A stretch of DNA of 64,000 nucleotides from Candidatus Cloacimonadota bacterium (GTDB taxonomy: Bacteria; UBA4055). A program made the translations under genes and the position numbers. The notes beneath the pieces were generated by a model. That model saw only the letters and a list, made by a program, of their open reading frames with translations. It was not told the origin of the DNA and did no database searches. Location: positions 25,993 to 89,992 of the forward strand of contig PDON01000063.1 in NCBI GenBank assembly GCA_002742935.1, written 5' to 3'. Below, one piece after another: positions 53,108 through 63,400 of this stretch; position 1 is the first letter of the stretch; the number at the start of each line of letters is the position of its first letter.

Positions 53108-56100
53108 TTAAAAGTTTGCTCCCATACTCAAAATATGCCTTGGTTTTGAATCAGAGATAGATTTTTCAGATCCATCTCCCCACTTAAGATTCCAAGCAAT
53201 ATCATATCTCAAAATAAAGATTCCCAAATTAACTCTAGACCCAACTCCAACAGTATGAATCAGATCATTTAAACCTCTTCTACCATCACTAAAACCATAT
53301 CCTTTAAACTTATTCCCGTTCCATGCCGAACCAAAGTCTGAAAAAAGAACACCTCTAATATAGCCAAGTCTGATAGGAGGAAATCCAAGATCTATAATAT
53401 TTATAAGTGGAAATCTAAACTCGCTATTAAACATAAAATATCTATTACCATTCCTCTCATATATCTGTGTTCCCCTTAAAGGATAAACATGGGAAGAGTA
53501 GTACCTTGAACTAATATCTTTTATATTACTTCTGGATTTAATCTTATAGTTTAACCAACTACTAACCCCTCCAAGGTAAAATTTTTGAGGATTCTTACCT
53601 CCACTTATACCACCTGCTAATCTAAATGCAAATTGATAAGCTCCTGATAATCTAAAATATTTTCTGAAATCAAGGTTTAGTTTGTAAAACTCAAAACCAT
53701 CATTCTCATCTAAAAAAAGGTTCTTAAAATCGGGAGAATATAAAATATCAAATCTAAATCTCATACCATTTTCAGGACCTATAATACCCCAGATAGTATT
53801 ATCATAGCTATAGCCAAAGTTTACCACAGGAAAGGTATGAGAACCTTTATATTTAAACTCATCATTAAAACCTGTATACTCCTTATTTATAATATATTTT
53901 AATGAAAGAGATCCATCAAACCTACTATATCTACTTATTCCATAACTACCAATAATATAAGGATTTATCTCTCTATCTCTATCAATTTCACTATCTTGGA
54001 TTTTATCATCTCCATTCTCATCCGACCAAAAATAGTTAAGATCATGGGCGAGACCGGCACCAACATCCAGTCTATTGGGCATATAAGTATATAAAAGGTT
54101 GAATTCTGAATTTATAATATCTTGAGAAAGTGATATTCCAAGATTAAATCTATGTTTAGCCAATTTATCGGAAATTTGAACATAAACCTGACCTGAAAAG
54201 CCGTAGCCTGATCCGTAACCTGCATAAGCAGTTATAATATCAGGAGAAAATTGAGGAGTATAGGGAAACTCTTTATAGAGGACAACACTATCCTTTGAAC
54301 TCTCTTTTGTCTTAATATCCTCAATAAGATCGGGAGTAAATGTTATTTTATTAAGTTTTTCATCCAATACCAAATTGTTATATACTTTATCATATGAAGC
54401 CTCTACCCTGGAAAAGTCTGTTTCAGGATACCATATACTCATCTTAGGATCTACTTTTTTTAGAGAATCAATATTGTTTATGAGATAGATATCATATCCT
54501 CCCTTAAAGAAAGAGGAGAAGACAAGATATTTTCCGTTTGATGATGTTTGAATAGCTCCGGAAATAAGATTAGTAACAGGATAACTATTACTACCATCTA
54601 GGTTACTAAAATATATGTTTGAGACACCCGTTTTGTCCGAAGTATAACCTATTCTATCCTCATCAATCCAAAAAGGATAGTTCTCTTTATCAAGTGGAGT
54701 ATCTGTTATTTGAGTTAATCTACTATCCTCAAGATTTAAACAGTATATATCTGAAAGATTAAGGTTCATATTTGAAAGATCAATAGACCAATCAATGGTT
54801 TTTATGTTTAGATCCTCTCCCCTATCAGATGAAAACAGTATCTTCTTTCCATCTTTAGAAAATTTTGGATAGGAAACAGAGAATATATCATTGGTTAACT
54901 TTTTAAGATCTTTTTTTTCAATATTGTATATATAGAGATCAGAGATACCATCTTTTTGACCAACGAAACATATATTTTTACCATCAACCGACCAATCAGG
55001 TGAGTAGATTCCATCTAAATTAAATTTTAATTGACTCTCCTCCTCTCCCGTAAGAGCATTGTATATGTAAAGAGCATCTTGCTCTTGGCTTTTCGCGGCA
55101 AAAACAATCTTTCTACTGTCAGGAGACCAACATATACCGGGTCTTAACCAATGAAACTCCTCAAAATCACCTGAACTTTGACCAGTAACAATCTTTCTAA
55201 TCTCTTTGCCATCATATGTTCTTAAAAGATAGATATCAAAATAATCACTTTTATTACTTAAATAGGCAACCTTAAGACCATCGGGACTGAGTGCCGGAGA
55301 GTTGTTAAGATAGTTTCTATTCTCTATATGATCAGTAAGCTGAGTTGCAATATCCGAAGGTCTCTGAGTATTTGCAAGAATTGGCCAATATTTATCCATA
55401 AGCCATCTATGCCACTCATTTGAAAGTTCATTAAACTCAAGTCCAATAGCCTCTTTAAATGCTGTTTCCGTAGACTTTAAAACAGAAATCTTTCTTAAAA
55501 TATCTGCAACCTTCTTTTTACCATACTTTTCAGAGATAAAATATAAGAGAAGCTGTCCTCCCTTGTATGTCATATAGTTATTTAGATAGTTAACTGAAGG
55601 TAAATAGTTATTATATATAGCATCTCTTATCATCATATCAGAATCTCTATCCCAACCTCCACGAGATTCATACTCTGCTAAACCCTCTATAAACCATAGA
55701 GGAAGATTCATACTTTTAATACCTGAAACTATGGATTGAAATCTAGCACCAAAAAAGAATTTATTCTGAATTGCATGTGTAAGCTCATGATGAATTACAT
55801 GTCTAAAAGATTCCCAATTACCGTCATAAGGAATAACAACTCTATTCTTAAAAAACTCTGTAAATCCACCAACAGACTCCTCAGGTGCAGAACCGGATAT
55901 ATTTGTCTCCTCAAAATGATTATGAGAAGCGTATAAAATAAGATCTATTTTTCCCTCCATCTCATAGAGAAAATCTTTTCTAAGAAGCTTATAAGATCTT
56001 TCAGCAAAAGTTAAAGTTAACTTAGCAAGTTCTCTATTATTTGGATAGTAAAACACTTTAAAATGTTCAGATTCAATAAATTTCCAATCAAAATCATGAT

Positions 56101-56170
56101 ATTGAACCTTGTTTTTACCAAAGGGGAAAATATTAAAGGTAATAATTAATAGAAGCAGTATATATCTCAT
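53108..56170 (-). CDS. Outer-membrane fusion: metallopeptidase-like domain, TolB-like propeller, C-terminal barrel
   Basis: The protein has 1020 residues with a signal peptide at about 1-18. The next about 250 residues contain a gluzincin-type zinc site: VIHHELTHAIQ (HExxH) and, 40-50 residues later, LPLWFIEGLAEYESRGG with the third-ligand Glu. Then come TolB/PD40 blades with SPD/G motifs (SPALSPDGLKVAYLSNKSDY, CWSPDSRKIVFAAKS, SPDWSVDGKNICFVG). The last about 380 residues are beta-strand-rich, with surface-antigen/Omp85-like features (NSEFRFPLINIIDLGFPPIR, VLFSDFGSAWNG) and an aromatic C-terminus, GANF. It should sit in the outer membrane with a periplasmic propeller and peptidase. Function is unknown. 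Monocistronic. Confidence 0.85.
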   Translation of the reverse strand: MRYILLLLIITFNIFPFGKNKVQYHDFDWKFIESEHFKVFYYPNNRELAKLTLTFAERSYKLLRKDFLYEMEGKIDLILYASHNHFEETNISGSAPEESVGGFTEFFKNRVVIPYDGNWESFRHVIHHELTHAIQNKFFFGARFQSIVSGIKSMNLPLWFIEGLAEYESRGGWDRDSDMMIRDAIYNNYLPSVNYLNNYMTYKGGQLLLYFISEKYGKKKVADILRKISVLKSTETAFKEAIGLEFNELSNEWHRWLMDKYWPILANTQRPSDIATQLTDHIENRNYLNNSPALSPDGLKVAYLSNKSDYFDIYLLRTYDGKEIRKIVTGQSSGDFEEFHWLRPGICWSPDSRKIVFAAKSQEQDALYIYNALTGEEESQLKFNLDGIYSPDWSVDGKNICFVGQKDGISDLYIYNIEKKDLKKLTNDIFSVSYPKFSKDGKKILFSSDRGEDLNIKTIDWSIDLSNMNLNLSDIYCLNLEDSRLTQITDTPLDKENYPFWIDEDRIGYTSDKTGVSNIYFSNLDGSNSYPVTNLISGAIQTSSNGKYLVFSSFFKGGYDIYLINNIDSLKKVDPKMSIWYPETDFSRVEASYDKVYNNLVLDEKLNKITFTPDLIEDIKTKESSKDSVVLYKEFPYTPQFSPDIITAYAGYGSGYGFSGQVYVQISDKLAKHRFNLGISLSQDIINSEFNLLYTYMPNRLDVGAGLAHDLNYFWSDENGDDKIQDSEIDRDREINPYIIGSYGISRYSRFDGSLSLKYIINKEYTGFNDEFKYKGSHTFPVVNFGYSYDNTIWGIIGPENGMRFRFDILYSPDFKNLFLDENDGFEFYKLNLDFRKYFRLSGAYQFAFRLAGGISGGKNPQKFYLGGVSSWLNYKIKSRSNIKDISSRYYSSHVYPLRGTQIYERNGNRYFMFNSEFRFPLINIIDLGFPPIRLGYIRGVLFSDFGSAWNGNKFKGYGFSDGRRGLNDLIHTVGVGSRVNLGIFILRYDIAWNLKWGDGSEKSISDSKPRHILSMGANF

Positions 56171-56354
56171 TACTCTAATCCCAATAAATTTTATTAAGCT
56201 TATAATGTAGGTATCAAATTAGAGTAAATCAAAAAGAATTTTAAACTTAAATAAAAATAAAGGAGTAAAAATATTTTAAAACAAATTGACAACCTATACT
56301 CTTTAGCCCATATTCTATTGGATTGAAAACTTTAAAGATAAGAAAGATAAAATA

Positions 56355-57311
56355 ATGATATTAGAAACCGTAGACTACATATTTTACACACTACTTTCCT
56401 TAGATAAAGCAGACAGATTAGTATCATCACTCCATTTTTTTGTTTATGATACAATTAAGATTATGTTCTTGCTGCTACTAATTACACATATAATGGGAGC
56501 AATAAATCTTATATTCCCCGTTGATAGAGTTAGAGTATTTTTAAGTAATAGAAAAATGTATGGCTTGGAGTACTTTCTTGCATCTCTATTGGGAGCAGTA
56601 ACACCATTCTGTTCATGTTCATCAATACCTCTATTTCTAGGATTTGTTAAAGGGGGAATCCCTTTAGGAGTAACGCTATCCTTTCTCATCACATCACCTT
56701 TGATAAATGAGGTTGCAGTTACACTATTTATTGGGGTGTTTGGGCTAAAAGTTACTGCAATATATGTAGCTTCAGGTTTGATACTAGGAACAATTGGGGG
56801 TATGGTTTTAGGCAAGCTTAAACTTGAAAACCAATTGCAATCTTGGGTAACAGAGATGAATGATATTAATCCTGTATATAACAAGAAAGATTTTAATATC
56901 AAAAAAGCTTTTAAAGAGATAAGTACCGAAGCTTTTGCAATTATTAAGAAGATCTATATTTATATTTTAATTGGTATTGGAATTGGAGCTACTATCCATG
57001 GATATGTTCCAGCAGGATTTTTTGAGGAGTATATCACTAAGGATAATATCTTTGCAGTGCCTCTATCGGTTATCCTTGCAGTACCAATCTATACAAATGC
57101 CAGTGGAGTTATTCCCGTAATTCAAGCCTTAACAATGAAGGGGATACCAATGGGAACAGCTCTAGCATTTATGATGGCAGCCGTAGGGCTTTCACTTCCA
57201 GAGGCTTTAATGCTCAAAAAAGCTATGAAAGTAAAACTCCTTATAGCATTTTTTGGAACTACAACACTCTTTATTATTATTAGTGGATATCTTTTCAATC
57301 TTGTTATGTAG
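56355..57311 (+). CDS. ArsP/SO_0444-like permease (DUF318)
   Basis: This 318-residue protein has eight or more membrane helices. The two family half-repeats are visible: AVTPFCSCSSIPLFLGFVKG followed by GVTLSFLITSPLINEVAV, and AVPIYTNASGVIPVIQAL followed by GTALAFMMAAVGLSLPEALM. The CSCSS Cys motif is typical of permeases linked to organoarsenical efflux (ArsP) or Cu/Zn efflux (SO_0444). No ArsR regulator or thioredoxin-like partner is beside it, so the substrate is open. The next gene, a PH-domain protein, starts 26 bases downstream and may be co-transcribed. Confidence 0.85.
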   Translation: MILETVDYIFYTLLSLDKADRLVSSLHFFVYDTIKIMFLLLLITHIMGAINLIFPVDRVRVFLSNRKMYGLEYFLASLLGAVTPFCSCSSIPLFLGFVKGGIPLGVTLSFLITSPLINEVAVTLFIGVFGLKVTAIYVASGLILGTIGGMVLGKLKLENQLQSWVTEMNDINPVYNKKDFNIKKAFKEISTEAFAIIKKIYIYILIGIGIGATIHGYVPAGFFEEYITKDNIFAVPLSVILAVPIYTNASGVIPVIQALTMKGIPMGTALAFMMAAVGLSLPEALMLKKAMKVKLLIAFFGTTTLFIIISGYLFNLVM

Positions 57312-57337
57312 AATATACTGAAAAAAGAGGGGCATCA

Positions 57338-57763
57338 ATGATAAAACAATTTTCTGCAAAAGTATCTTATACATTATTAGGATTTGTATTTTTGGTTTTT
57401 TATACACGTTTAATTTATACCTTAATAAAAGGAGAGATAAATAAAGGGGTAATTGCAATATTCATCTTTTTAACACTAATTTTTGCTTTTATTTTACATC
57501 TATTTTTTAAAACTAGATATACCATTGAGGGTAATATACTAAAGATAAAATCAGGAATAATCTCTTATAAACCTATCAATATTAATGAGATAAAAGAGAT
57601 ATCTAAAACTAATAACATCATCTCGTCTCCAGCACCATCATTTGATAGAATTGAGATAAAATATGGTAAATTTGACGAGATAATAATCTCTCCAAAAGAT
57701 AAACTTGATTTTGTAAATGAGATAAAAAAGATAAATCCAAATATTAAAAGTGATATAGTTTAA
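57338..57763 (+). CDS. Membrane-anchored bacterial PH-domain protein
   Basis: This 141-residue protein has two membrane helices at the N-terminus (about 9-28 and 37-57), followed by a small beta-rich domain: TRYTIEGNILKIKSGIISYK, PININEIKEISKTNN, FDRIEIKYGKFDEIIISPKD and FVNEIKKINPNI. This pattern matches bacterial PH-like (DUF1200/YdbT-type) membrane proteins. A GAGGGG ribosome site precedes the ATG. It lies close behind the ArsP-like permease. Role unknown. Confidence 0.75.
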   Translation: MIKQFSAKVSYTLLGFVFLVFYTRLIYTLIKGEINKGVIAIFIFLTLIFAFILHLFFKTRYTIEGNILKIKSGIISYKPININEIKEISKTNNIISSPAPSFDRIEIKYGKFDEIIISPKDKLDFVNEIKKINPNIKSDIV

Positions 57764-57795
57764 CATTAATAGCTTTTTATTCCATTAACTCCTGT

Positions 57796-57870
57796 AGGAG
57801 CAGATCTTGTGTCTGCCCTTTGTTTCCATCATCTATACACTTTTGTATGGTAAATATTTATTGGCTTTTC
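57796..57870 (-). repeat. Dispersed palindromic repeat (inverted copy of 7785-7857)
   Basis: Read on the minus strand it gives ccatacaaaagtgtatagatg and gggcagacacaagatctgctcc, closely matching 7785-7857. The GGGCAGA/TCTGCtCC stem is kept with a different mismatch. Confidence 0.7.
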
Positions 57871-57943
57871 CTAATTCTACCTTTGCTTCTTTATCCTAAG
57901 AAAACTGCAAGATTTCTGAATACTCATTAAATTATTGAATAAA

Positions 57944-57970
57944 CAGGACCTCCTTTTTTCAGGAGATCCT
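57944..57970 (-). terminator. Terminator of pyrE
   Basis: AGGAcCTCC and GGAGaTCCT form a stem with one mismatch around a T/A-rich loop, 21 bases past the pyrE stop codon on the minus strand. Confidence 0.65.
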
Positions 57971-57991
57971 AAATAAGTTAAAAAAAAGATC

Positions 57992-58660
57992 CTAAACTCC
58001 ATACTGCTCTCTATAACTTTCCATCTTTGATATAATATCTTTAGGTAGATCATATTTAGCAATATTACCCTCCATACCAAGAAACTCCATAATATCTAAA
58101 ATTGTAACAATAGGAAGAACTTTAACACCTGTCAGCTTATAGATCTCTTGAATTGCCGAAAGTTCTGATTTACCCTTCTCCATCCTATCAACACTAACAA
58201 CAATAGAGCTTATTTTTGGAGAACCAAAGTTTGATAAAAGGTCTAATGTCTCTCTAATTGCAGTACCGGCAGTGATAACATCATCTACAATAATAATCTT
58301 ATCATCTTTATCAATCTTTTTCCCTACAAATAAACCCTTATCACCATGATCCTTAACCTCTTTTCTGTTAAAAGAGTAATCACAATCTATATTAAACTTA
58401 TTGTAAAGAGAGGTAACAGCAGCAATTGCTAAAGGTATACCCTTATATGCAGGACCTAAAATAACATTAAACTCCTCTACATTCTCTTTTATAGCTTCAG
58501 CATAAAAATCTCCAAGCTTTGAAATTGCTCTACTACTGTAAAGCATACCTGTATTTAAAAAATATGGAGAAAGCCTACCCGATTTAAGTGTAAACTCACC
58601 AAATTTTAATGATCCATTCTCCAATAAAAACTCAATAAACTTAAGTTTGTAATCTAACAT
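57992..58660 (-). CDS. pyrE: Orotate phosphoribosyltransferase
   Basis: This 222-residue type I phosphoribosyltransferase makes orotidine 5'-phosphate from orotate and PRPP in pyrimidine synthesis. The flexible loop and substrate part are KSGRLSPYFLNTGMLYSS, ILGPAYKGIPLAIA and YSFNRKEVKDHGDKGL. The PRPP-binding motif is KIIIVDDVITAGTAIRE. Length and order match E. coli PyrE (213). A ribosome site (AGGAG) lies upstream of the ATG. It is a single gene between terminators at both ends. Confidence 0.96.
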   Translation of the reverse strand: MLDYKLKFIEFLLENGSLKFGEFTLKSGRLSPYFLNTGMLYSSRAISKLGDFYAEAIKENVEEFNVILGPAYKGIPLAIAAVTSLYNKFNIDCDYSFNRKEVKDHGDKGLFVGKKIDKDDKIIIVDDVITAGTAIRETLDLLSNFGSPKISSIVVSVDRMEKGKSELSAIQEIYKLTGVKVLPIVTILDIMEFLGMEGNIAKYDLPKDIISKMESYREQYGV

Positions 58661-58692
58661 TTTAAACTCCTTTAAAATTTATAAATAAAAAA

Positions 58693-58717
58693 AAGACCGA
58701 GTCTAAAACCCGGTCTT
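58693..58717 (-). terminator. Terminator of the adhesin-PorV operon
   Basis: AAGACCG (58693-58699) pairs with CGGTCTT (58711-58717), followed on the minus strand by a run of eight or more T. It ends the transcription unit containing the genes at 60403 and 58735. Confidence 0.88.
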
Positions 58718-58734
58718 AATAAATAGGAAAGTTA

Positions 58735-60366
58735 CTACTTATCGTAAACAATCAAGAATTGTCCCGGATAAACCTTATCATTAAAGTTTTTATCAACCTT
58801 AATTAAAGTTTGTTTAGCCTTTCCATCTTCAATATCCTTTGTTGATGAATATAAATAGAATTCATGTTTATCAACATCAAACTGAAGATTTAGTACCTTC
58901 CACAAGTGATCTCTTTGGTATCTAAGAAGAATCACATCACTGGAAACCTTATCATTTGAAAGTCCTGTAACCTCCTCTATGATAGAGTTATCAAAATTCT
59001 TCTCTGTATAGATCTTAAACTCTTGATTTGGGAATACAAGATCAAAAGAGTTAAGATTAGGATTTTCCAATAACTCTTTATTTCTTTTATTTCTATTATC
59101 AATAGTTTCTTTATTGTAGAAGTATACCATCTCCCAGAACCTATTTGGTTTTTGTTGTTTTCTTGCGATTTTTATTAGATAATCACCTGTAACAACTATA
59201 TAGTTTCTCTTTTGAGGTGAAGGCTCTCTGTAAATCTCCTCTACAACTATTTCAGGTTCAACCTCCTCAACTTCAGGAGAAACCTCTTCAATCTCAGGTT
59301 CAACTTCAATCTCAACAATTTCTTCAGGTTTATCATCAAGTTTTCGTATAAAATTTTCTATATAAACTTCATTCTTTTCAACCTCTCCACTAAGAGTCAA
59401 AGTAAAGATATGATTAACCGGAGTTTCTACAAATCCACCTGTCAAAAACTTAACAGCATAATCAAATTTTAATCCGTATCCAAACTCCATACCTAAACCT
59501 GCAGAGTAGTTAATAGCATCATTATCATCATCTAAATAATACTCTAAACCACCCCTTAAACCAATATTCTTCAGAAAGTTATCTTCAAAATTAAAATAGT
59601 ACTCCGTACCCGCTCTTAAACTGGACTCCTCATCCTCAAGATTATAATCAAAGGTGAGAACATCTTTATCATCATTAGAATTATACTTCCAGAAAGTACC
59701 GGCAGAAATGTCCATTTCATCCTTAAATTCACCTTCAGATGCAATATTTGGTCTGTTTATGTTTTTTAGATTAACACCAATACCAAAACTTTTGTAGGCA
59801 TATCTAAGACCCAATCCAAAACTCCAAGAATCTGAACTAACTTCATCATTACCTGTAAAGAATTCCAGCTCTTTATTGTTATACCAACCTGCTTCCATAT
59901 ACCTTACAGTCATACCTAAGGAAAGATCCTTAAAATACTTATCTCTATTAGATTTACTTACAAAAAACAGAAGATCTTTTATAGTTCTACCATAACCTAA
60001 GAAAAACATATTTTCAGAAGAATCATAGCTGTCTGCCTTACTATTTCTATAGTTCCATCTGAAAGAGAAAGCTCCAAAATCTTCTCCAAAATTATGGGCA
60101 TAACCTAAGTAACCCACATTTATTCTTCCGTTACCATAGATATCAATACCTTCTAAATTCCTTGAATATGAAATTACAGCTTCATAAAGATCTATATTAA
60201 TCAATCCGGCAGGATTATACAATGTAGCTTCTCCATCATCTGCTAAAGCCGTAAATGCTCCTCCCATACCTTGTTGTCTAGCTCCTTGCTGAAGATCAGA
60301 TCCATGTTCTGAACAATAGAGCAAAGATGTCAATAAAAATATGGTTGCTATAGTTAAAAATCTCAT
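58735..60366 (-). CDS. PorV/PorQ-like outer-membrane barrel fused to a C-terminal LysM domain
   Basis: The protein has 543 residues with a signal peptide at 1-19. Residues about 25-335 are a UPF0164/PorV-like barrel: GARQQGMGGAFTALADDGEA, LYNPAGL, then repeated barrel strands such as LGLRYAYKSFGIGVNLKNI. A Glu/Val/Pro linker (about 345-385, EVEPEIEEVSPEVEEVEPE) leads to a LysM-like domain (about 393-455, NYIVVTGDYLIKIARKQQKP) and a beta-rich end. PorV-type proteins carry T9SS cargo to the attachment complex. The added LysM could grip peptidoglycan from the periplasm. It follows the giant adhesin gene by 36 bases and probably serves its secretion. Confidence 0.82.
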   Translation of the reverse strand: MRFLTIATIFLLTSLLYCSEHGSDLQQGARQQGMGGAFTALADDGEATLYNPAGLINIDLYEAVISYSRNLEGIDIYGNGRINVGYLGYAHNFGEDFGAFSFRWNYRNSKADSYDSSENMFFLGYGRTIKDLLFFVSKSNRDKYFKDLSLGMTVRYMEAGWYNNKELEFFTGNDEVSSDSWSFGLGLRYAYKSFGIGVNLKNINRPNIASEGEFKDEMDISAGTFWKYNSNDDKDVLTFDYNLEDEESSLRAGTEYYFNFEDNFLKNIGLRGGLEYYLDDDNDAINYSAGLGMEFGYGLKFDYAVKFLTGGFVETPVNHIFTLTLSGEVEKNEVYIENFIRKLDDKPEEIVEIEVEPEIEEVSPEVEEVEPEIVVEEIYREPSPQKRNYIVVTGDYLIKIARKQQKPNRFWEMVYFYNKETIDNRNKRNKELLENPNLNSFDLVFPNQEFKIYTEKNFDNSIIEEVTGLSNDKVSSDVILLRYQRDHLWKVLNLQFDVDKHEFYLYSSTKDIEDGKAKQTLIKVDKNFNDKVYPGQFLIVYDK

Positions 60367-60402
60367 TTTATATACTCCAAGATTATTTTTTCCTGATTAC
60401 CA

Positions 60403-63400
60403 TTACCTAATTAGACCAATAAATCCATATTTCTTAACTCCATCAGCTTCTAGTTGATAAAGGTATGTTCCAGGTCCAACCTTTTTACCATCTTTTTTAT
60501 CTCCATTCCAAAAAGCTGTATTATTTACAATCTTAAGGTTATCAAGAGTTTTTCCTTTAAGAGTCAATATCAATAATTTAGGATTTGTGTATCCTTCAAG
60601 ATTAAACTCTAGTCTACTAAATTTAGGGTCAGATGATCCAGGGTAGAATAGATTTGAACCCACAATAATATCATGATCGTCAAAAGTATCATTAACCTTA
60701 ATATTCCAAACAAATGTAGAAACTGAAGGCTCATCATAATCTCTTAAACCATGATTATCTGAAATTGTAAGCTCTAATAGGTATTCACCGGATGAGTTGT
60801 TAGAAGTTTCGAAAAGGTAGTTAATACCTGTACTTACCTCATTACCATCAAGTTTCCAACTATAGGTTACATTATCAGCAATATCATTAGTGGTTACAGT
60901 TGCTTCAAAATATATTGAATCCGTTTCAGAAACTTCTATATCTCCAACTTCAGGAAATAATGTTATCTCTAAAGGCTCATTAACATCAACAACTGTCAAT
61001 TCCATATTTTGTGTAGTTTCTCCAAGAGTTACTCCATTATAGTTACTGATAGAGCTTGCTTTAAATGTAAACTGATATCCTCCTTCAGGAGTATTATCAT
61101 AGTCTTCCATTGAAGGAGATATAACAACCTCACCTGTTTCACTGTTTAAAGTAAACATATCACTAGGTGTAGTAGTTGAGTATGAAACAACATCACCCTC
61201 CTCATCAGGATCAATAGCATTTAAGAAGAATGTATAAGTTTCACCCTCTTTCACAATAGCAGGTTCAATAGGATCAAGCTGTGGAGCTCTATCTACATTG
61301 TTTATAGTTAGATTCCACTCATTCATAGTCTCATTTTTTGAACCAAAGTTATCATTTAAAACAACCTTAACTTTATAATCTCCGGCTGAGTATCCATCTG
61401 AAGGATTAAATGTTGGAGATATAAGAACATTATCAAGATCACCAATAGAAGTATAATCTTCACCAACTCTCTTAATAAACCAAGAGTAAGTAATCTCATT
61501 ACCATCAGGATCTACAGCGTTTACTTTAAATAATTTAGGATCGCTATTTTCATTAATCACAACATTTGATTGATTAGGCTCATAAGAAGCAACAATAGAT
61601 TGATCTACATCAAGCACTATCAAATTCCACTCATAACTAATAGCATTCCTTGTTCTATAGTTATCTGTTACATCAAGAGTTACAGTATACTCTCCGGCAC
61701 TTGTGTAATCTGAAATATAATTGTAGCCAGGTGTTGTTGAAACTTCATTTCCGTCAAGCTTCCATGAATAGGAAAGAGCATTACCATCAGGATCAAAAGC
61801 AGATATACTAAAGCTTGCAACTTCTGTTTCATTTATAGTTACATTACCTCCCTGTGAAGGCTCAATACCATTTACAGAAATTGGCTGATCAACATCAAGC
61901 ACATTTACACTCCATGAAACAAACAGTGTACTCTTTTCTTCATTAGAAACAATGACCTTAACATCATGAGCACCCGCACTATTATAGTCCGTTACATAAT
62001 TGTAAGAATTAGTTGATGAAACTACAGAACCATCCAATATCCAAGTGTAGAATAAAGTGTTTCCACCAGGATCAGAAGCATCTATAGCAAAACTAATTGA
62101 ATCAGTTTCACTTATTGTTATAGTTTGGGTATTTGGAGGTTCAATTCCATTTACGGAAATGTTCTGCTCTACATCAAGTACAATCAAATTCCACTCATAA
62201 CTTATAGCATTCTTTGTACCATAATTATCTGTTACATCAAGAGTTACAAGATACTCTCCGGCACTTGTGTAATCTGAAACATAAGTATAAATAGAATCTG
62301 TTGAAACTTCATTTCCATCAAGCTTCCATGAATAGGAAAGAGCATTACCATCAGGATCAGAAGCAGATATACTAAAGCTTGCAACTTCTGTTTCATTTAT
62401 AGTTACACTACCTCCCTGTGAAGGCTCAACATTGTTTACAAGAATTGGCTGATCAACATCTGTTACAATTAAAGTCCAATTATAGCTAAGATTCTCTTTT
62501 CTCTTAGACTCATTTGTTACATCAAGAGTTACAAGATACTCTCCGGCACTTGTATAATCTGCAACATAAGTATAAATAGAATCTGTTGAAACTTCATTTC
62601 CATCAAGCTTCCATGAATAGGAAAGAGGATTACCATCAGGATCAAAAGCATCTATGCTGAAAGTTTTAGACTCTTCCTCAGTTATAGTAACAGTTGATCC
62701 GGCTGGTGGTATTACACCATTAACAACTATACCCTGAGCTACATCTGTTACAATAACTGTCCAAGTAAATGTTAAAGTCTCATTGTAACCATCCTCTACA
62801 ACTTCAAGAATTACAGTATACTCCCCGGCACTTGTATAATCTGTATCAAATAAATAAGTGTTACTCTCTGATACAATAGTACCATTTTTCTTCCACTCAT
62901 AACTTATATTTGAACTATCAGGATCAAATATATCAATTACAAAATTAATCGAATCTGTTTCCTGAATAGTGTAAGTTCCAACCTCAGGCTCTATTGAGTT
63001 AAGAACCATCAACTGATTCTTATCAGAAACCATTACTAACCAACTGAAGCTCCTCTCTTCATTGTAACCATCCTCTACAACTTTAAGAGTTACAGTATAC
63101 TCTCCGGCACTTGTATAATCTGTATCAAATAAATAAGTATTACTATCCGATACAACAATATCATCTTTTTTCCACTCATAACTTATATTTGAACTATCAG
63201 GATCAAATATATCAATTACAAAATTAATCGAATCTGTTTCCTGAATAGCTTGGTTTCCAACCTCAGGCTCTATTGAGTTAAGAACCATTGGTCTATTAAC
63301 ATCTGTTACAATTAAGTTCCAACTATAGTTAAGAGTACTTCTTGACTTAGACTCATCTGTCACGGTAAGAGTTACAGTATACTCTCCGGCACTTGTGTAA

